The notes below the pieces were generated by a model, which saw nothing but the letters and a program-made list of their open reading frames with translations, was not told the DNA's origin and ran no database searches. 9,305 bases of DNA from CATJXY01 sp964623925 (GTDB taxonomy: Bacteria > Bacillota_I > Bacilli_A > Erysipelotrichales > Erysipelotrichaceae), in the NCBI GenBank assembly GCA_964623925.1, contig CAZUVT010000080.1, positions 1 through 9,305 of the forward strand, given 5' to 3'. The translations under genes were made by a program, and so were the position numbers. Of this stretch, positions 4,919 to 9,305 are shown in pieces (position 1 is the stretch's first letter; the number at the start of each line of letters is the position of its first letter).

Positions 4919-7900
4919 CTATTCAGCTTCAGCTTCTTCTTCGTCCTTTTTACGTTTAAACAGAATAATGAAGAATAAGAATGCTAATGCTGCAACACTA
5001 CCCAAAATCGGCAATGTCCAGTTTGCCTTTTTCTCGCCCGGTGCTAATGGAGTATCGTTTTCTTCGATCTCTTCAACTTCCGAACTATTTTCAGATGACA
5101 ATGGAGTATCATTTTCTTCGATCTCTACATTAGGATCTTCAGTTTCTTCGTTCGGATCTTCTTCCGGCTCATTCTCTACCGGTCTTACCGGAGTATATGG
5201 TTGAGGTCTGCTTGGTGCAGGTACGACCACTACCGGTTGTACCGGATTCGGTGTTGGTTCCGGTTCCGGGGTCGGCTCAGGTGTCGGTTCTGGCTCCGGT
5301 TCTGGTTCCGGTTCTGGTTCTGGTTCTGGTTTCGGATCTACTGGTTCCTCTGGTTTTGTAATCACTTTATCTTCTATAGAAACAGAACATCTTCCATCGC
5401 CATTATCTGTATATTTTACTTCTTTATCCTCAGGAAGTGAAGTAACATCTAATTCAACCCCAGTAACCAAAGTAAGCTTATCAACGTTCGCTGCTAAAGT
5501 CTCATAAGAAACTACTGCATCATCGATTACAACTAATTCATCTTCTGTGGCAAGAGCCTCTTCAAGATTTGCGTAAAGAGTTACCTTCTTTCCTGAATTA
5601 GCAACCGCAACAGCCGGTGCATTCAATACTGCATTCTCATTTTCAACTGTTACTTTTCCTTTTTCCAATGCATCATTTACATCAGATTCTTTAGTCATAT
5701 ATTTGACATCCGCTTTTTGATCAGCAGATTCAAATAGCACTGCATCCGATACGGTCACATTTACAGTCTGAGTTTCAACTCCCTCAAGATTGTATACTGC
5801 AACTGCATTTCCATTTTTACTTACTAATTTACCACCTAAAACATTTACAGTTAAAGTCGGATCATTCTTATACTGGCTTTCATTCTTTCCATATTGCTGT
5901 GCAATAATGCCTAATGCAGATCCATCTGCAACAGACAAACCGCTCTTAATTGCTTCAAGATCTTCCGCAAATTCACCATTTCCTTCAAGAACTGCATTTT
6001 CATCAATGGTAATTGTTCCCATTCTGGCATTGACAGCTGTTCCACCGGAAACTCTTGCGTCTCCCTTGATTGTCAATTCACCTTCCATTGGCCAATAAAT
6101 TGCCGGATAGATACCTGTACATTCTACCGTATCGCCCGTAATTTCAACCTTTGTTCCTGCAGAATAAAGGTTATTTCCACATATTGCGAAATAAGTTGCA
6201 GAAACCGTTCCGCCTGTTATAGTTACAGTTGAAGGATTTGCGTCGGCAGTATTGTTATATGGATTGTTGTAAAGACCCATTCCATATCCACCTGTAACAA
6301 GAGTCTTCTTTCCTTCAGCTTCGCTGATATTAACGATACCATACTGACATTCAATTGCTGTACCTTCACTGGAAATTGTACCGCCACTGATATTTAGAGT
6401 TCCGCCTTTTTGTGCTCCTGCTCCCAGTTTTCCGGAAACATCTCCATCATAAACATTAATAACAGATGTTGCACCAGAAGCAACAACTCCATAACCATTC
6501 TTGCCTGTCAATTCTCCACCGTATACATTTGCTGTACCGCCGGAGACATGAACACCTGCAGTTGTACTTCCGGAAATCACATTGCCAGTTCCCAAAACAT
6601 TAAGTGTTCCATTTGATTGAACACGAACTGCCGTTTTTCCTGTTACATGTGTATTGGTTAAATTGACCACACCGGTAGCACCGGAAACAACAACACCATA
6701 ACTACCCTCATCAATCGTAACATTACGCAAAGTAATCTCGCCGCCTTCGGCACGAACCGCACCGCTTGCTGCAGATTGAATCGTACTTCCGATTCCTCCT
6801 TCAATTGTCAATGCAGATCCAGCATAAACCAATACCGTCCAATTGCCTTCCGATGGAGAAATCTGGTGGCCTTCTGTAGAAAGCACAAGATTTTTTCCAC
6901 TATTTAAAACGATATTTTCTTCCACATCCTTGACAAGACGAACCGTTGAATTATCTTCTGCTGCCGCTAATGCTTCATTCAATGTTAAATACGGCTGATC
7001 GTTGGCATAGGCAACAGCTGTATATTCAGCTGTATAAGAAATATAATCACTCTCAGGAATTGGCTGTGCAAATTCACCACCGCCAATGGTAACCTGAGCG
7101 CCTTCTTCCAAACGCCAGTTATTGACATTCAATGTTCCGTCAAAAATTCCCAACTGAGCTGATTTTGACAATCCTGCTGTATGGTTTTTTACAATAATAT
7201 CGCCATTAATCACTGCACCATTATTGATGACTGTCTTTGAATCAAATTCATCAGACCAATGGGATACATATAAGATTCCATTCACAGTTCCACCGCTAAT
7301 ATTGGTTGTGCCCCAGCTTTGAATTGCACTGGAAGCTGCTGAATTAATGACTCCGCCGGTTACATTCAATTCTCCCAAATCATCATTCTTGATCGCTGTG
7401 AATTCATCTTGTGTAATGACTCCGCCAAACACAAACAAGTAAGCCTCTTTTCCTGCGCCGGCATTGCGAATCAGCGATGAATAGTCAGAATGATTCGAAA
7501 TCTCACCACCATTGATGATCAAAGTACCTTGATTGTCGATAACATAATAAGATGCACTGCCATCCCCAACCTTATCTTCACGGATGATTTTACCCGAATT
7601 ATCTGCACTTTCATCTGTCACTGTCAATCTTCCTTTATTGACAATTGCAGGAGCTTTAGCCACAGTTCCGCCGTTTAATGTTTTTCCGTTCAAATTCAAT
7701 TCAATATTCTGATCTTCTTCAACGACAATGTTTTCATTTACATCTGCTTCCAGACTTACCTTAGCACCGAACGGAGCATTTTGAATTGCTTCTGTTAAAG
7801 TTTCATAATGATCCCCATTTTCAACATACGCAACATATTGCGGATCATTCTGTTCCTGTGCCTCATCATTTTGAAGACTGATTTCCGAATCTGTTGCTTC

Positions 7901-8050
7901 TGCATCGATTTCTTCTTCAACAGCTTCTGATGTTTCAACAACTTCATCATGCTCATCAGAATCAGTTTCTTCTTCAGCTAAAACAGCAATATTCCATGAA
8001 GAGAAAACCATCAATGCTGATATCAACAAATTTAAAAATTTCTTTTTCAT
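4919..8050 (-). CDS. Large secreted beta-helix surface protein with Pro-Glu stalk and C-terminal anchor
   Basis: A 1043-residue putative cell-surface adhesin-like protein. The start at 8050 is chosen because AAGGAGGG lies just upstream and a typical signal peptide follows (MKKK, hydrophobic 6-24, cleavage likely after VLA25). Residues 26-70 are very acidic. Residues 71-700 are dominated by short repeats of the type 'x-ISGGTV-x-AI', typical of a right-handed parallel beta-helix. Three related units with a '(Y/N)xTLxEAlxxA...V.L..DV' pattern start near 71, 343 and 812. Residues 908-934 are Pro-Glu/Pro-Thr repeats that probably form a wall-spanning stalk. Two copies of IEENDTPL (977-984, 995-1002) follow. 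The C-terminus is one hydrophobic helix (1011-1031) with KRKK and an acidic tail. There is no LPxTG; PLAPG (1001-1005) stands at the corresponding place, so the anchor is either a plain membrane helix or an unusual sorting signal. The ligand cannot be told. The gene is monocistronic. Confidence 0.9.
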   Translation of the reverse strand: MKKKFLNLLISALMVFSSWNIAVLAEEETDSDEHDEVVETSEAVEEEIDAEATDSEISLQNDEAQEQNDPQYVAYVENGDHYETLTEAIQNAPFGAKVSLEADVNENIVVEEDQNIELNLNGKTLNGGTVAKAPAIVNKGRLTVTDESADNSGKIIREDKVGDGSASYYVIDNQGTLIINGGEISNHSDYSSLIRNAGAGKEAYLFVFGGVITQDEFTAIKNDDLGELNVTGGVINSAASSAIQSWGTTNISGGTVNGILYVSHWSDEFDSKTVINNGAVINGDIIVKNHTAGLSKSAQLGIFDGTLNVNNWRLEEGAQVTIGGGEFAQPIPESDYISYTAEYTAVAYANDQPYLTLNEALAAAEDNSTVRLVKDVEENIVLNSGKNLVLSTEGHQISPSEGNWTVLVYAGSALTIEGGIGSTIQSAASGAVRAEGGEITLRNVTIDEGSYGVVVSGATGVVNLTNTHVTGKTAVRVQSNGTLNVLGTGNVISGSTTAGVHVSGGTANVYGGELTGKNGYGVVASGATSVINVYDGDVSGKLGAGAQKGGTLNISGGTISSEGTAIECQYGIVNISEAEGKKTLVTGGYGMGLYNNPYNNTADANPSTVTITGGTVSATYFAICGNNLYSAGTKVEITGDTVECTGIYPAIYWPMEGELTIKGDARVSGGTAVNARMGTITIDENAVLEGNGEFAEDLEAIKSGLSVADGSALGIIAQQYGKNESQYKNDPTLTVNVLGGKLVSKNGNAVAVYNLEGVETQTVNVTVSDAVLFESADQKADVKYMTKESDVNDALEKGKVTVENENAVLNAPAVAVANSGKKVTLYANLEEALATEDELVVIDDAVVSYETLAANVDKLTLVTGVELDVTSLPEDKEVKYTDNGDGRCSVSIEDKVITKPEEPVDPKPEPEPEPEPEPEPEPTPEPTPEPEPTPNPVQPVVVVPAPSRPQPYTPVRPVENEPEEDPNEETEDPNVEIEENDTPLSSENSSEVEEIEENDTPLAPGEKKANWTLPILGSVAALAFLFFIILFKRKKDEEEAEAE
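5045..5122 (-). repeat. Duplicated IEENDTPL segment before the membrane anchor
   Basis: The eight residues IEENDTPL are encoded at 5099-5122 and again at 5045-5068, 30 bases apart, with only a few synonymous base differences. The copy nearer the C-terminus runs into APG and the membrane helix. This looks like a short internal duplication of the anchor-proximal segment. Confidence 0.8.
5249..5329 (-). repeat. Pro-Glu / Pro-Thr tandem repeat in the surface protein
   Basis: A 6-base repeat (CCAGAA with CCG/GAG variants) encodes alternating Pro-Glu, then PTPEPTPEPEPTP, residues 908-934. Mixed synonymous codons show that the array is kept at the protein level, but such arrays also change length by slippage. 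It would form an extended, stiff stalk through the cell wall. Confidence 0.9.
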
Positions 8051-8085
8051 ACTCTCCCTCCTTTTTACGCTTTTTACAAAATTTA

Positions 8086-8112
8086 TTAGTAAAAAACAAT
8101 TATTTTTACTAA
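8086..8112 (-). repeat. 10-bp perfect inverted repeat at the start of the surface protein transcript
   Basis: TTAGTAAAAA (8086-8095) and TTTTTACTAA (8103-8112) form a perfect palindrome with a 7-base centre. It abuts the -10 element (8112-8117), so it covers the start of transcription. It could be an operator for a repressor or a stem at the mRNA 5' end. There is no U-tract after it, so it is not a terminator. Confidence 0.6.
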
Positions 8113-8140
8113 TTATACCATTAAATTTAAAGTTATCCAA
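8112..8140 (-). promoter_or_regulatory. Promoter of the surface protein gene (extended -10)
   Basis: On the minus strand, TATAAT (8112-8117) is preceded by TGG (extended -10) and by TTGGAT (8135-8140) at 17 bases. Transcription would start near 8105, giving a leader of about 55 nt with AAGGAGGG before the ATG at 8050. Confidence 0.7.
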
Positions 8141-8381
8141 TAATTTCTTTCTTTTCATTCAATTTTTTATACTAAGGAATATTTTATGTACAAAAAATAG
8201 AAATTTCATGAGTTCTAACTATGATTTTTCGGCCTTTTATCTTTCTTTCCATAAAATAAATGCTTATTTGAAGAACACATTCCCTCCTTCTTAAATCTAC
8301 GAACTTTAATTTCATTGATGACTCAAGATCTTCCAATCAGTTCGATCACTTTTTGCCTCAGAATTTTGATTGTCAGCATTC
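8141..8381. other. A/T-rich intergenic stretch with one unexplained ribosome binding site
   Basis: With the promoter region this makes a gap of about 360 bases without a convincing gene. On the minus strand, AAGGAGGGA (8281-8289) is a perfect ribosome binding site, but the ATG that follows (8280) is only 2 bases away and opens a 21-codon frame (stop at 8215). No domain is recognisable. It may be the remnant of a lost gene or a very short peptide. Nothing else was seen. Confidence 0.35.
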
Positions 8382-8387
8382 AAAATT

Positions 8388-8415
8388 AAAGTCAAAGCAG
8401 GACTGCTCTGACTTT
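8388..8415 (-). terminator. Probable terminator after the JAB/DUF5131 gene
   Basis: Minus-strand AAAGTCAGAGCA (8415-8404) pairs with TGCTTTGACTTT (8399-8388), 12 bp with one G-U pair and a 4-nt loop. The stem begins inside the stop codon. The tract that follows is AATTTTG, a weak U-run, so termination may be partial. It probably belongs to the original DUF5131 gene. Confidence 0.65.
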
Positions 8416-9305
8416 ATTTAAAATTCTTATCAAGAAATTCCATTCCTTTTTTTGCTTGCTCATATTCGTCGTGATGATTGATTTGATACCGTCTGCCATT
8501 CATCACAAAATTAGAACCGGTCTGATGAAAATCAAATCGGATCCGATGATCATCGCAAGTCTTTTTAATGTGCTTCACCCACTCAAAATTACATTCACGG
8601 GCATTTTCATAAGATCCCCCACTGACGGATATCATTTCAATCTGACCATCTTTCAAGTAAGGATCAAATTCAATATCCTCCAAGATCGGCGCCGCAAAAA
8701 TCACTTTATGCTTCGCCTTGATATTCACACGCTCTGTCCACTCAGAGGGGAAGGAACCGCCCGCAAACTCAAATACTTCGGCTGGGTTGATTTCCAGGAA
8801 CTTACCGCCATTGGAGATACGGGTTTTTACTTCGGGTACGCACCCGTCCAGCCTGCCAATCACGGTGTAGAGCCGGGTCGCTTTCTCATCGTGATCGTCA
8901 ATGGGGGAGAAGAATGCGTTCATGGTGTTGTGGGAATGGATGTCCATATAATGGATATAACGCTCGCTGGCATACTTCTCGCTGAGCTGGCTGTCCACGG
9001 AGATCTTTGTCACCACCTGTTCCGGCGCGTCCACGATGAACTGCTGCTCTTCCTTGTCCCAGTAGATGTTGAGCAGGGCCTCATTTTCGGCGCCATTTTG
9101 GACAAAGTGGCGGAAGAACGCCAGAACCTGCATCATCAGCTCCGCAGGGATTCGGGGCAGAGCCGGGGTAAACCCGGCCTGCACCTCGGAGAGCAGATCA
9201 CAACCGGCAACCGGCGTGATGAACCTGCCCATCTCCGTATCTCTGATCTCGTACACCCTGCCATCCTGAGACGGCACGATGGAGATTACCTTGCCAGCGG
9301 CCTCC
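8414..9305 (-). CDS. Chimeric protein: JAB/MPN (JAMM) domain fused to C-terminal DUF5131 fragment (5' end cut by window)
   Basis: The frame stays open to the window edge, so the true start lies outside; a GTG at 9277 lacks a good ribosome binding site. Numbering from that GTG, residues 1-184 match the Mov34/MPN/PAD-1 type proteins I know from Firmicutes conjugative elements: EIRDTEMGRF, TPVAGCDLLSEVQAGFTPAL, then the JAMM zinc motif HSHNTMNAFFSPID (H114, H116, S124, D127) with a candidate catalytic Glu at 64 or 66. From about residue 185 the protein changes to the C-terminus of a DUF5131 (phage Gp37/Gp68) protein: APILEDIEFDPYL, SVSGGSYENARECNFEWV and FDFHQTGSNFVMNGRRY. Base composition changes at the same place, about 56% GC before and 38% after. 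The DUF5131 N-terminal part is absent. I infer an in-frame recombination joint between a mobile element and a resident gene. Whether the fusion is expressed or functional is unknown, and an assembly chimera is possible. Confidence 0.8.
   Translation of the reverse strand, partial: EAAGKVISIVPSQDGRVYEIRDTEMGRFITPVAGCDLLSEVQAGFTPALPRIPAELMMQVLAFFRHFVQNGAENEALLNIYWDKEEQQFIVDAPEQVVTKISVDSQLSEKYASERYIHYMDIHSHNTMNAFFSPIDDHDEKATRLYTVIGRLDGCVPEVKTRISNGGKFLEINPAEVFEFAGGSFPSEWTERVNIKAKHKVIFAAPILEDIEFDPYLKDGQIEMISVSGGSYENARECNFEWVKHIKKTCDDHRIRFDFHQTGSNFVMNGRRYQINHHDEYEQAKKGMEFLDKNFK
8725..9305. mobile_element. Edge of a GC-rich mobile-element-derived segment
   Basis: The stretch from about 8730 to the window end is about 56% GC by hand count (305 of 545 bases from 8761), against about 38% in 8421-8720, and codes for a conjugative-element type JAB protein. 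The left boundary is set by the domain switch at codon 8723-8725. No integrase, attachment repeat or inverted repeat is visible in the part seen, so the kind of element (ICE, plasmid or other) is inferred only from the protein type. Confidence 0.55.

Noticed and set aside
5201..5440. Plus-strand open frame with an Arg/Phe/Trp-rich repeat
   Set aside because: It is the antisense shadow of the Pro-Glu repeat of the surface protein.
8051..8158. In-frame extension of the surface protein by 36 codons upstream of 8050
   Set aside because: It covers the promoter, the palindrome and the ribosome binding site, and would bury the signal peptide. The ATG at 8050 has a strong AAGGAGGG site and gives a normal signal peptide.
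8184..8315. 43-codon minus-strand frame in the gap left of the JAB/DUF5131 gene
   Set aside because: It has no ribosome binding site before its ATG, has a composition typical of random A/T-rich DNA, and shows no recognisable domain.

Overview
The window looks like a low-GC Gram-positive (Bacillota) chromosome. Evidence: A/T-rich intergenic DNA, strong AAGGAGG-type ribosome binding sites, sigma-A promoters close to consensus, a Bacillus-like ClpP and GAPDH, and the rpmE-prfA-prmC gene order. The protein styles suggest an Erysipelotrichia-like gut Firmicute, but that placement is an impression from sequence similarity and was not tested. The last ~570 bases (from about 8730) differ: about 56% GC by hand count, against about 38% in the 300 bases beside them. 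They encode a protein of the conjugative-element type.

Layout. 1-722 (minus): 5' two-thirds of gap (glycolytic GAPDH), with a near-perfect promoter. 981-1565 (plus): a ClpP peptidase whose third catalytic residue is Asn instead of Asp. A shared bidirectional terminator separates it from prmC (1598-2455, minus), which overlaps prfA (2448-3527, minus) by 8 nt. RF1 and the methyltransferase that modifies its GGQ motif are therefore translationally coupled. Upstream is rpmE (3620-3823, minus), with its own promoter, leader hairpin and terminator. 4031-4654 (plus): a single-gene unit for a 207-aa protein of unknown function that distantly resembles ThyX. 4919-8050 (minus): a 1043-aa secreted, membrane-anchored beta-helix surface protein with a Pro-Glu stalk. 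8414-9305 (minus, 5' cut by the window edge): a chimeric gene with an N-terminal JAB/MPN (JAMM) metalloprotease-like domain of mobile-element type fused in frame to the C-terminal ~100 residues of a DUF5131 (phage Gp37/Gp68) protein.

How the parts relate. gap, clpP and rpmE-prfA-prmC are housekeeping genes for glycolysis, proteolysis and translation termination. The middle and right parts are accessory: an orphan ThyX-like gene, a large surface protein, and what looks like the edge of an integrated or recombined mobile element. The most notable points are the JAB/DUF5131 junction near 8725, the Asn-triad ClpP, and the ThyX-like orphan. No tRNA, rRNA, CRISPR array or complete insertion sequence was seen.
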